Below are positions 8,678 through 15,397 of a DNA stretch of 34,179 nucleotides, piece by piece. How positions within the stretch are numbered: the stretch's first letter is position 1; every line of letters starts with the position of its first letter. Below the pieces are notes generated by a model. The model did no database searches. It was not told where the DNA came from and saw only the letters and a list, made by a program, of their open reading frames with translations. The translations under genes and the position numbers were made by a program. The stretch is from Clostridiaceae bacterium. Its GTDB lineage: Bacteria; Bacillota; Clostridia; Saccharofermentanales; DTU023. The stretch spans positions 1 to 34,179 of the forward strand of contig JAAZKT010000073.1 of NCBI GenBank assembly GCA_012799695.1, given 5' to 3'.

Positions 8678-9746
8678 CGAAATAGAAATCATCACCCGGC
8701 AATTTGCCGCCGACAGACTGCGGATTCGCTTCCATCAAAAGCTCCAAAAAGCCTGCTAATTGTCTCTGCATATCGGCACCCGCAAAGAAACGAATGTAGC
8801 AGGAAGGAATCGCTTTTTTCGCGATGGCGCCGTTGAAGATATCAAGTTCCTCGATCATGGCGGACGCCTCATCCGTGTTTTCATTCACGAAACGGATGCT
8901 CGCCTCATAGCGGTCGATGAAAGCTTTGACGGCTTCCGGGTTCTTGTCAACAACCTCCTTGCGCGCGATCAGCACGCCCATCACGAGTCCCGCATCCGCG
9001 ATCACCTTTCCCCACTCCGTGTTCAGGTCAATCGCCGAGCGAAGATCCGTTAACTGTTGCTGCGCAACCGTCACGAACGGCTGTGGCAGGAGAGCGACAG
9101 ATCCTTCCTCTTTCGCGATTTGCGCGACGACGGCGGAGTGGTCATTCTCCCACTTGAGCTCGACACCTGTATTGGGGTTGATCTCATTCTTTTCCAAGAG
9201 AAGGCGTAAAACGTACTCAGGAACAGCTCCTTTGCCCGACGCGTAGACCGTCTTGCCGACGAGGTCCTTTAACGTATGGATGGAATCGCCCCGTTCCACG
9301 ACGTGGAGAACGCCGAGCGTATTGATCGCGATGACGGCAATTTTTCCTTCTGTCTTGTTATAGAGAACCGAAGCCAAATTTGATGGCACTGCGGCAAGAT
9401 CGACATCCCCTCGAACAATCATGGGAACAATCTCTTCCGGCGAAGCGACAAGCTCAAACGACAGATCAAACGATTCGCGCCCTTTCTCTGCCTCAATAAC
9501 AAGCGGCGCAAGTCCCATGCTTGTCGGACCTTTCAGTCCCGCGAGTTTGAAGTGAACGCGCGGAGGATTGGATGGCCCAGGATCACTCGGTTTCACAGAA
9601 GCAAGCGGCTCCGTTGTCGAGCTCGGCTCCGTATCCGGCGTTGTCGTTCCGTTAGTCGCACCATTGTTCACCGGCGAACATGAAGCGGCGAGTAGCGAGA
9701 TGACGAGCGCAAACACGATCAATCTCGTCCGTTTTTTTGTAAGCAT
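8670..9746 (-). CDS. substrate-binding lipoprotein of a TauA/SsuA/NMT1-like ABC importer
   Basis: The product has 358 residues. It begins with a basic start and a hydrophobic stretch ending in LLAASC, a lipoprotein signal with Cys about residue 23, then a Thr/Ser/Pro linker to the membrane. The mature part has the type II periplasmic-binding fold of the SsuA/TauA/NMT1 group: VRGDVDLAAVPSNLASVLYN, the LKDLVGKTVYASGKG hinge segment and GSVALLPQPFV. ATG 9746 was chosen because AAGGAGGGAG lies 5-13 bases upstream and the signal peptide starts there; an in-frame ATG at 9821 would add 25 residues before the signal. It overlaps the permease-ATPase fusion gene, so the two are translationally coupled. 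The ligand is unknown. Confidence 0.88.
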   Translation of the reverse strand: MLTKKRTRLIVFALVISLLAASCSPVNNGATNGTTTPDTEPSSTTEPLASVKPSDPGPSNPPRVHFKLAGLKGPTSMGLAPLVIEAEKGRESFDLSFELVASPEEIVPMIVRGDVDLAAVPSNLASVLYNKTEGKIAVIAINTLGVLHVVERGDSIHTLKDLVGKTVYASGKGAVPEYVLRLLLEKNEINPNTGVELKWENDHSAVVAQIAKEEGSVALLPQPFVTVAQQQLTDLRSAIDLNTEWGKVIADAGLVMGVLIARKEVVDKNPEAVKAFIDRYEASIRFVNENTDEASAMIEELDIFNGAIAKKAIPSCYIRFFAGADMQRQLAGFLELLMEANPQSVGGKLPGDDFYFDG

Positions 9747-9902
9747 GTCTCCCTCCTTTTTCCCCGCCTTTACATCGGCACGTGGAAATCCCGCTTTTCC
9801 ATTATTTTCAGGATACAGCAAAAATTAATCCGACACAGCGGAACATGAGCTGCGTAACCTAGATAACGATCGGGCACCGCTTAGTTCATCTGTGACCCTC
9901 CA

Positions 9903-9928
9903 TGCTACAATGTTCTAAAGCATTGTAG
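9903..9928 (+). promoter_or_regulatory. extended -10 promoter with overlapping inverted repeat before deacetylase 1
   Basis: TG-C-TACAAT (9903-9911) matches an extended -10 element at the same distance from the start codon as in the two paralogs. Here alone the -10 lies inside a perfect 8-bp inverted repeat, CTACAATG (9905-9912) and CATTGTAG (9921-9928) with an 8-base loop. It could be an operator or an RNA hairpin at the transcript start. Confidence 0.5.
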
Positions 9929-9962
9929 AGCTTTATCATTAAACTAGGACGGGTAAACTGCC

Positions 9963-10805
9963 GTGAAAATATCTCGCAAAAAGCATACCACTCTACTCCT
10001 TCTTTTGAGTGTCGCCCTCATCATCACGGGAATCCAGGCGTCCTGCTCAATTGAAGATCCGCCCGAGACGGTCGATAACGGTTCCACCATGACGAGCCAC
10101 ACTATGACCGCCCCAACGAGTTCGACTACGACTCCATCTAGCGAGACGACTATTCCATCCCCAAAGCCATCTGAAAAACTTCCCAAGCTGGAGGGGGCCG
10201 TGGCCCTTACTTTCGATGACGGTCCCGGAGCACATACGGGCCGCCTGCTCGATGCGCTCAAAGAATACGACGCAAAGGCGACATTCTTCGTGGTCGGCAG
10301 AGTAGCGTGCGAAAATGAAGATAATATGGCGCTCATTAAACGCATGGTCGATGAGGGTCACGAAGTTGCGAATCATTCTTACAGCCATTTCGATTTTCTC
10401 AAAATTTCGGATAGTGCCGTGTTAAAGCAAATCAGCAAAACGAACGAAACGATTGCCTCAATCACGGGGAAGATCCCGACACTGTTGCGCCCTCCGTATG
10501 GCAATTTTGATAATCGCGTCACTCAATTGGCCAAACAAGAAGGGCTCGCTATCGTGCTCTGGACACCAAGCCCGGAAGACTGGAGATATAAAGACGTCGA
10601 CTACGTCTGCAATTTCATGCTTGATTATATAGAAGCCGGTAACACTTTCTTGCTCCACGACGTACACAAAACGACGGTGGACGGCGTGATCAAGGCACTG
10701 CCCATGCTAGCGGAACGCGGCCTCAAGCTCGTCACCGTCAGCGAACTCTTCGATCTGAAACCGGGCGATATACATCCTGCCTCTTGGGGAGGAGGGGGAG
10801 AATAA
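9963..10805 (+). CDS. secreted polysaccharide deacetylase (NodB domain), copy 1
   Basis: The 280-residue product has an N-terminal hydrophobic segment (residues 10-24) followed by QASC, a poor lipoprotein box that may still lipidate Cys28, then a short Thr/Ser/Pro linker and a NodB domain from about residue 75. Visible motifs are TFDDGP (83-88), NHSYSH (137-142), RPPYG (176-180), SPEDW in place of the usual DxxDW (about 203-207) and LLHD (220-223), so the metal-binding Asp/His/His and catalytic Asp/His are kept. Such enzymes remove N- or O-acetyl groups from peptidoglycan or other wall glycans. The start is GTG with AGGACGGG upstream. It is the shortest and most diverged of three tandem copies, with a 40-60 residue shorter linker. 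The substrate is not predictable. Confidence 0.9.
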   Translation: MKISRKKHTTLLLLLSVALIITGIQASCSIEDPPETVDNGSTMTSHTMTAPTSSTTTPSSETTIPSPKPSEKLPKLEGAVALTFDDGPGAHTGRLLDALKEYDAKATFFVVGRVACENEDNMALIKRMVDEGHEVANHSYSHFDFLKISDSAVLKQISKTNETIASITGKIPTLLRPPYGNFDNRVTQLAKQEGLAIVLWTPSPEDWRYKDVDYVCNFMLDYIEAGNTFLLHDVHKTTVDGVIKALPMLAERGLKLVTVSELFDLKPGDIHPASWGGGGE

Positions 10806-10828
10806 AAGAGTCGCTCACACTTCTTTTT

Positions 10829-10913
10829 AATCGAATCGAAAGCGCATTTTCAGAGACGTGACGCGAACACATGCACCCGTACGTCATATCAATTGAATCG
10901 AAAGCGCTTTTTC
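10829..10913. repeat. direct repeat of a GAATCGAAAGCGC motif in the spacer after deacetylase 1
   Basis: Two near-identical 23-25 base stretches (10829-10853 and 10889-10913) sit about 60 bases apart and share AATCGAAAGCGC followed by a T-rich run. The second lies within the ATP-grasp fossil. A more decayed version (AAATTGAAAACATCTTTTTG) sits at the matching place after deacetylase 3, near 13069. Confidence 0.6.
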
Positions 10914-10934
10914 GGGCGCAACGACAATCCCGCG
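10884..10934 (-). pseudogene. fossil 3' end of an ATP-grasp gene
   Basis: On the minus strand this 51-bp stretch reads RGIVVAPEKALSIQLI followed by TGA. The intact ATP-grasp protein encoded after deacetylase 3 ends RGLVAAYEKALSIQLR, also with TGA. By hand alignment with 13145-13195 I count 40 of 51 identical bases with no gaps, and most differences are silent or conservative. Just beyond 10934 the sequence switches to the promoter of deacetylase 2. It is therefore a decayed remnant left by a block duplication and is not expected to be functional. Confidence 0.8.
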
Positions 10935-10947
10935 CAACTTTACTCCA

Positions 10948-10956
10948 TGTTAAAAT
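10948..10956 (+). promoter_or_regulatory. extended -10 promoter of deacetylase 2
   Basis: TG-T-TAAAAT occurs in the context ACTCCATG, which is shared with the regions before copies 1 and 3. The distance from the hexamer to the ATG is 55 bases, as for copy 3. No good -35 is visible, which fits an extended -10 promoter. Confidence 0.5.
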
Positions 10957-11005
10957 GGCCTGAGTGTCGTAAAGCTTAATCTTACAATGAGGATTGGTAA
11001 ACTAT

Positions 11006-11974
11006 ATGAAAAAATCTCGCATGAAGCACATCTTTTCGCTCCTCCTAATGGCCGTCGTCGGTGTCGCCCTCATCATTACGGGAACGAAGATATCTTCTTC
11101 GAATCAATATCCTCACGAAACGATCAACAGCAATCCCACATGGACAACGATGCCATCGCAAGATACCTCGAGTGCTACGACGAGTTTGACCACTATAATA
11201 ACGGAGACACAAACGACGACAGAGGACAGTCAAGAAAGCTCGCCTTCAACAGTACCAACGACCTCCGAGACGACGCCTTCATCTAAAGAATCTACAGTCA
11301 CAAAGCCTAAAACGACAACTAAACCACGTACAAAGCCACCAAAGACGACGCCTAAGCTTAAGGGTGCGGCCGCCATTACCTTCGACGACGGTCCTGGGGG
11401 GCATACGTCTCGTCTTCTCAACGCGCTCAAACAATACAATGCAAAAGCGACGTTCTTCGTGATCGGTAGCGGAATAGCCAACCCTGAAAATCAAAAGTAC
11501 AATAGATCACTCATTAAGCGCATGGTCGACGAGGGCCACGAAGTCGCGAACCATTCTTACGACCATAAGGATTTTACAAAGCTGTCGGACAAGGATGTGT
11601 TAAGCCAGATCAGGAGAACGAGCGATGCCATTTCCTCCATCACCGGAGAAAAACCGACACTTTTGCGGCCTCCGTACGGCTCATTCAACCGCCGCATCAC
11701 GAATCTGGCGGAACAAGAGGGGCTTGCTCTCGTGCTTTGGTCGCCGAGTCCGGAAGACTGGAAATATAAAGACGTCGACTACGTCTACAACTACATTATC
11801 GACCACGTAACAGCCGGCAGTACGCTCCTGCTCCACGACATACACAAGACGACGGTGGATGCCTTTATCAAGGCGTTGCCCGTGTTGACAGAGCGCGGCC
11901 TCAAGCTCGTCACCGTCAGTGAACTCGTCGATCTGAAACCGGGCGACGTACACCCGTCTTGGTGGTGGAGATAA
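11006..11974 (+). CDS. secreted polysaccharide deacetylase (NodB domain), copy 2
   Basis: The 322-residue product has a basic start and one hydrophobic segment (about residues 9-26) without a lipobox Cys, so it is either cleaved or membrane-anchored. A 90-residue Thr/Ser/Pro/Lys linker (about 35-118) would cross the wall. The NodB domain has TFDDGP (125-130), NHSYDH (182-187), RPPYG (221-225), SPEDW in the motif-4 position and LLHD (265-268). The ATG at 11006 was chosen over a TTG at 10994 because GAGGA at 10989 is too close to the TTG. It is very similar to copy 3, including signal and linker, which points to a recent duplication. Its role is probably deacetylation of a wall glycan outside the cell. 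Confidence 0.9.
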   Translation: MKKSRMKHIFSLLLMAVVGVALIITGTKISSSNQYPHETINSNPTWTTMPSQDTSSATTSLTTIITETQTTTEDSQESSPSTVPTTSETTPSSKESTVTKPKTTTKPRTKPPKTTPKLKGAAAITFDDGPGGHTSRLLNALKQYNAKATFFVIGSGIANPENQKYNRSLIKRMVDEGHEVANHSYDHKDFTKLSDKDVLSQIRRTSDAISSITGEKPTLLRPPYGSFNRRITNLAEQEGLALVLWSPSPEDWKYKDVDYVYNYIIDHVTAGSTLLLHDIHKTTVDAFIKALPVLTERGLKLVTVSELVDLKPGDVHPSWWWR

Positions 11975-11997
11975 GTGAGCCGAACAACTTCGCTCCA

Positions 11998-12006
11998 TGC
12001 TATAAT
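11998..12006 (+). promoter_or_regulatory. extended -10 promoter of deacetylase 3
   Basis: TG-C-TATAAT directly follows the shared GCTCCA context and lies 55 bases before the ATG. It begins only 23 bases after the stop of copy 2, so copy 3 keeps its own promoter despite tight packing. Confidence 0.55.
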
Positions 12007-12055
12007 GGCGGAAGCGTCGTAAAGCTTATTTTTCGATTAAGACTGGAAAACTGCC

Positions 12056-13042
12056 ATGAAAAAGTCTCGTATGAGGCACATCCTTTCACTCTTCCTTATG
12101 GCCGTCGTCGGTGTCGCCTTCATCATTACGGGAACGCAGATATCTTCTTTGAATCAATATCCGCACGAAACGATCAATAGCATTCCTACATTGACAACGA
12201 TGCCATCGCAAGAGACATCGAGTGCTACGACGAGTTTGACCACTTTGACGACAACAACGGATACACAAACGACAACGAAGGACAGCCAAGAAACCTCCCC
12301 TTCAACGGCGCCGACAACTACCGAGACGACGCCTTCGTCCAAAAAAACAACTGTTGCAAAGCCTAAAACGACGACAAAGCCATACACGAAGCCGCCCAAG
12401 ACAACGCCTAAGCTACAGGGCGCCGTGGCTATTACCTTCGACGACGGTCCCGGACCGCACACGGCTCGCCTTCTCGATGCGCTCAAAGAATACGATGCAA
12501 AAGCGACGTTCTTCGTGCTCGGCGGGTATTTGGTTGACAGTGCAAAGAAGGACAATTCGGCAAATAGGGCGCTCATTCAACGCATGGTCGACGAGGGCCA
12601 CGAAGTTGGGAACCATTCTTACAATCATCCCGAATTTATAAAGCTGTCAAACGATCAGGTGCTGAGCCAGCTCAGAAGAACGAGCGACGCCATTTCCGCC
12701 ATTACCGGTGAAAAGCCGACATTATTTCGACCCCCGGGCGGCTCATTCACTCGTCGTATCACTAATCTGGCGGAACAAGAGGGGCTCGCTCTCGTACTTT
12801 GGTCGCTCGACTCGAATGACTGGAGGCAGAATAATAGAAATGTCGACTACGTCTACAGGTACATCATCAACAACGTAAAAGCCGGTAGCACGCTTCTGCT
12901 TCACGACATACACAAAACGACGGTGGACGGCTTTATCAAAGCGCTACCCGTTTTGATCGAGCGCGGTCTCAAGCTTGTCACCGTCAGCGAACTCTTCGAT
13001 TTAAAACCGGGCAATGTACACCCGTCCTATTGGTGGAAATAA
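12056..13042 (+). CDS. secreted polysaccharide deacetylase (NodB domain), copy 3
   Basis: The 328-residue product has the same architecture as copy 2: signal or anchor segment (9-26), long Thr-rich linker (about 35-120), then the NodB domain with TFDDGP (127-132), NHSYNH (186-191) and LLLHD (270-274). Two active-site motifs differ from the siblings: RPPGG (225-229) in place of RPPYG, and DSNDW (242-246), which restores the classical Asp missing in copies 1 and 2. A 5-residue insertion and a different loop follow the first motif (GGYLVDSAKKDNS). The copies may therefore differ in substrate or acetyl position. The gene converges on an ATP-grasp gene 102 bp downstream. Confidence 0.9.
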   Translation: MKKSRMRHILSLFLMAVVGVAFIITGTQISSLNQYPHETINSIPTLTTMPSQETSSATTSLTTLTTTTDTQTTTKDSQETSPSTAPTTTETTPSSKKTTVAKPKTTTKPYTKPPKTTPKLQGAVAITFDDGPGPHTARLLDALKEYDAKATFFVLGGYLVDSAKKDNSANRALIQRMVDEGHEVGNHSYNHPEFIKLSNDQVLSQLRRTSDAISAITGEKPTLFRPPGGSFTRRITNLAEQEGLALVLWSLDSNDWRQNNRNVDYVYRYIINNVKAGSTLLLHDIHKTTVDGFIKALPVLIERGLKLVTVSELFDLKPGNVHPSYWWK

Positions 13043-13120
13043 GAGAGTCGCTCACCACCACTTTCGTCAAATTGAAAACATCTTTTTGCAAGTGTCGATT
13101 AGACCGCAGCGCATATAGGG

Positions 13121-13142
13121 CGTATGAGCGAGAACCCATACG
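13121..13142. terminator. hairpin between deacetylase 3 and the ATP-grasp gene
   Basis: CGTATG (13121-13126) and CATACG (13137-13142) can pair around a 10-base loop in the gap between two convergent genes. There is no clear U-tract, so a terminator role is only suggested by position. Confidence 0.3.
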
Positions 13143-13144
13143 TA

Positions 13145-14146
13145 TCATCTCAGTTGGATAGAAAGCGCTTTCTCGTACGCGGCGACAAGACCGCGTCCCG
13201 TGTCGGAATGCGCGAATGTCTGCGGGAGATCGGTTCCGGGACGATCGTTCCCCTCAATCAGAACGGGCCCCTCCGGCGTGATGGCGACATCCCATCCGAC
13301 GTATCGTGTACCCGGATATTTTAATGCCGCCCGTACGACGAGCTCCTTGACTTGATCGATCATGGGCAATTGGATGCCCGTAAAGGGAAGATTCGTATCG
13401 GGATGATGCGTATACACCGTCCCGAATCCGACCGCGCTATAACAAGGATGCGTGATACGCCCATCATCCGACAATTTCGTGTACAACCCGCCGGCGCTCA
13501 TGTTGTCGACGACGGAACCTTTTCTGCCGATACGGAGAACCATGTAGAGCACCGTCACGTCGCCTAGCTCATTGATGCAGGTACATGTACGCAACGTGTT
13601 GACGGAATCTGCATTGATGGCGTTTAATTCGCTGTGTTGTCGCGCGGCTTCTTCAATCACAACCTTGCCCTCGCGGACAAGTCGGTCAAACTGCCCTCGC
13701 GCCTGTTCCCGCGTCAACTTCTCAACGCCGTCGCCACCGCAGCCGCTCGCAGGCTTGGCGAAGACTGTGTCAAATCTCCCAACGAACGCCTCATACGCCG
13801 CGCAATCCGCATGGCGCAGGTCGATAAAATCGCGCCCGAGAAACTCGCGGTAAGCTTCGTTGAAAAGACCTTTATCCTTAATGACACGTGCTCTCTCCGG
13901 CACATTGCACCGAAACATCACGGCGTTATCTTTGTACTCCGTCGCGAACGTATCGCGTATCGCGGGCTCGCGCTGACGATCGAAACCGAAATTCATATAG
14001 TTGAGCCATGTCGTTCCACGCTTACGGTAGCAGTCGATGAAATCAAACAAGATGGATAGCGAGGATCTGCCGCTGCGCTTCGCCATCGTTCTCGTAAAAC
14101 CGAAAACATTTTTCCATTGAATTGTAAAAAGACGACGAAAACCCAT
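13145..14146 (-). CDS. sugar-transfer-associated ATP-grasp protein, copy 1
   Basis: The 333-residue product has the layout of the ATPgrasp_ST family: a nucleotide-binding loop FAKPASGCGGDGVEKL (about residues 129-144), a central strand rich in VNTLRTCTC, and the metal-binding strand GWDVAITPEGPVLIEGN with the Glu-x-Asn at 298-300. ATP-grasp enzymes join a carboxylate to an amine or thiol through an acyl-phosphate; this subfamily is usually found near envelope sugar-transfer genes. ATG 14146 is preferred to the longer frame reaching 14308 because AGGAGG lies about 11 bases before it. A good promoter lies upstream. It faces deacetylase 3 tail to tail. There is no signal peptide, so it acts in the cytosol. 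The exact reaction is unknown. Confidence 0.8.
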   Translation of the reverse strand: MGFRRLFTIQWKNVFGFTRTMAKRSGRSSLSILFDFIDCYRKRGTTWLNYMNFGFDRQREPAIRDTFATEYKDNAVMFRCNVPERARVIKDKGLFNEAYREFLGRDFIDLRHADCAAYEAFVGRFDTVFAKPASGCGGDGVEKLTREQARGQFDRLVREGKVVIEEAARQHSELNAINADSVNTLRTCTCINELGDVTVLYMVLRIGRKGSVVDNMSAGGLYTKLSDDGRITHPCYSAVGFGTVYTHHPDTNLPFTGIQLPMIDQVKELVVRAALKYPGTRYVGWDVAITPEGPVLIEGNDRPGTDLPQTFAHSDTGRGLVAAYEKALSIQLR

Positions 14147-14212
14147 TGTGAGATTTCCTCCTGCCCGCTCGTAGACAAAGTCGCAATGACCGTCTCCACG
14201 AAAACTAGAGTC

Positions 14213-14241
14213 ATTATAAATCCGAGGCAAGAGAGCGTCAA
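14213..14241 (-). promoter_or_regulatory. sigma-A-type promoter of ATP-grasp 1
   Basis: On the minus strand TTGACG (14241-14236) and TATAAT (14218-14213) are separated by exactly 17 bases. Transcription should begin near 14206, about 60 bases before the ATG. It is the best sigma-A promoter match I found in the window. Confidence 0.75.
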
Positions 14242-14382
14242 ACAAATGCCAAAGCAAAAGAGAGTGAACGCAACTGCAGACGCGCAACAACACCATCACG
14301 TATCGCACGATTGAACGGGCACGCCCCCGAACGCAAGATGTTGTTCAGCAAATACGACGTCAATGAAGATGGGACAGGCTTG

Positions 14383-14402
14383 CACTACACGTAGTGTATA
14401 AT
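14383..14402 (+). promoter_or_regulatory. -10 box with abutting palindrome before the CAP lipoprotein gene
   Basis: A perfect TATAAT (14397-14402) is immediately preceded by the inverted repeat CACTAC-AC-GTAGTG (14383-14396). The palindrome fills most of the -10/-35 spacer, where a bound dimeric regulator would block RNA polymerase. No clear -35 hexamer is visible. Confidence 0.55.
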
Positions 14403-14509
14403 ATTTCAACGGTAAGATGCGGTTTATAAGTGTGAGTGATATGCATCTTCCGCCAAGTGCGGGGCTATCTGATGATATTGTTGTTGAATTGATATAGGGG
14501 AACGACCCG

Positions 14510-15397
14510 ATGAAACGGATAAAAACCATTATCTTTTTGTGTTTCGCCGCCACCATGGCATTCATCGCGTTCTCGGGGTGCCAAAGATCTCTCGTGGTGG
14601 ATTTCGAGCCGCTCACTGCTCCGTACTCCGATGTGAGTCTCACCACGGAAACTCAAAACAGCTTGCCTTTGCTCGATCGCGATTTGCCTTTGCTTACCGG
14701 GAGAACTTCGCCGTCACCGGGTACGACCATCCCGCCCGCCACGGGGGAGCGGAGCGATTCCTCCACGACAACGGAAGAGATAATCCTGACGACAAAAACT
14801 AAACCGACAACCACGACGATGACCTCGACGACGACGACCACAACAACGACGACAACAACTGCGAAAAAGACAACAACTATTACCACAGTGAAAAAGACGA
14901 GAACAACAAAAAAGACAACCACCACTGCAAAAGAGACAACAACGACGACAGAGACGACAACAAATATATCGACAACAGAAGCACCCACAACAAGTAATAC
15001 GACGAAGGCGACCGAAGGAACGAACCGCCCCGACCTAGCGCTCGAAGTCCTCAGACTAGTGAACGAAAAACGGGCGGCAGCCGGTCTGAACGCTCTGACC
15101 ATGAATCAATCGCTAAAAAGCGGGGCAGAACTTCGCGCTACCGAAGTTGCCATCAAGCAATCTCATACACGACCTAACGGGGAACCGTACTATACAGCCG
15201 TCAACCCGCCTATGTGGTGCATAGAACTTATCGCTTGGGGAGGATATCGCGCAACGCCGGAACAAGTCGTCAACGGCTGGTCCAATTCAGACAGACATAG
15301 TAAGCACTTAACAGATCCCTACTACACGGAGGCCGGCGTCGGCTGCTATCAGTTGAATAAATGGCCGTACTGGTGCTGGTCCATGCTCTTGCGCTAA
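14510..15397 (+). CDS. CAP/SCP-domain lipoprotein with a long Thr-rich linker
   Basis: The 295-residue product begins with a signal peptide ending AFSGC (Cys about residue 24), so it is probably lipidated. Residues 65-172 form a low-complexity linker made largely of Thr with Lys, Ser and Glu, coded mostly by ACG and ACA. The C-terminal domain (about 173-295) reads as a CAP/SCP (PR-1-like) domain: LVNEKRAAAGLNALTMNQSL, ATEVAIKQSHTRPNG with the usual His, and a final WPYWCWSMLL. Bacterial CAP proteins are extracellular and poorly understood. AGGGGAACG precedes the ATG. Its stop overlaps the stop of the opposing ATP-grasp 2 gene by 4 bp, the same convergent arrangement as deacetylase 3 with ATP-grasp 1. 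Confidence 0.88.
   Translation: MKRIKTIIFLCFAATMAFIAFSGCQRSLVVDFEPLTAPYSDVSLTTETQNSLPLLDRDLPLLTGRTSPSPGTTIPPATGERSDSSTTTEEIILTTKTKPTTTTMTSTTTTTTTTTTTAKKTTTITTVKKTRTTKKTTTTAKETTTTTETTTNISTTEAPTTSNTTKATEGTNRPDLALEVLRLVNEKRAAAGLNALTMNQSLKSGAELRATEVAIKQSHTRPNGEPYYTAVNPPMWCIELIAWGGYRATPEQVVNGWSNSDRHSKHLTDPYYTEAGVGCYQLNKWPYWCWSMLLR

Larger units (their letters stand above)
14147..14509. other. divergent control region between ATP-grasp 1 and the CAP lipoprotein gene
   Basis: This 363-base gap holds a promoter for each direction, described separately, plus the ribosome-binding sites. A minus-strand open frame runs through part of it, continuous with the ATP-grasp gene up to 14308, but the SD-equipped ATG at 14146 and the promoter inside that extension argue that the extension is not translated. 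Confidence 0.6.

Noticed and set aside
9747-9962. Riboswitch (for example TPP) before the importer genes
   Set aside because: No thi-box or other aptamer consensus is visible on either strand.
14147-14308. Extended N-terminus of ATP-grasp 1
   Set aside because: The promoter lies inside it and the AGGAGG-equipped ATG at 14146 is the better start.
14653-15102. Valine-rich minus-strand frame
   Set aside because: It is the antisense translation of the Thr-rich linker of the CAP protein.
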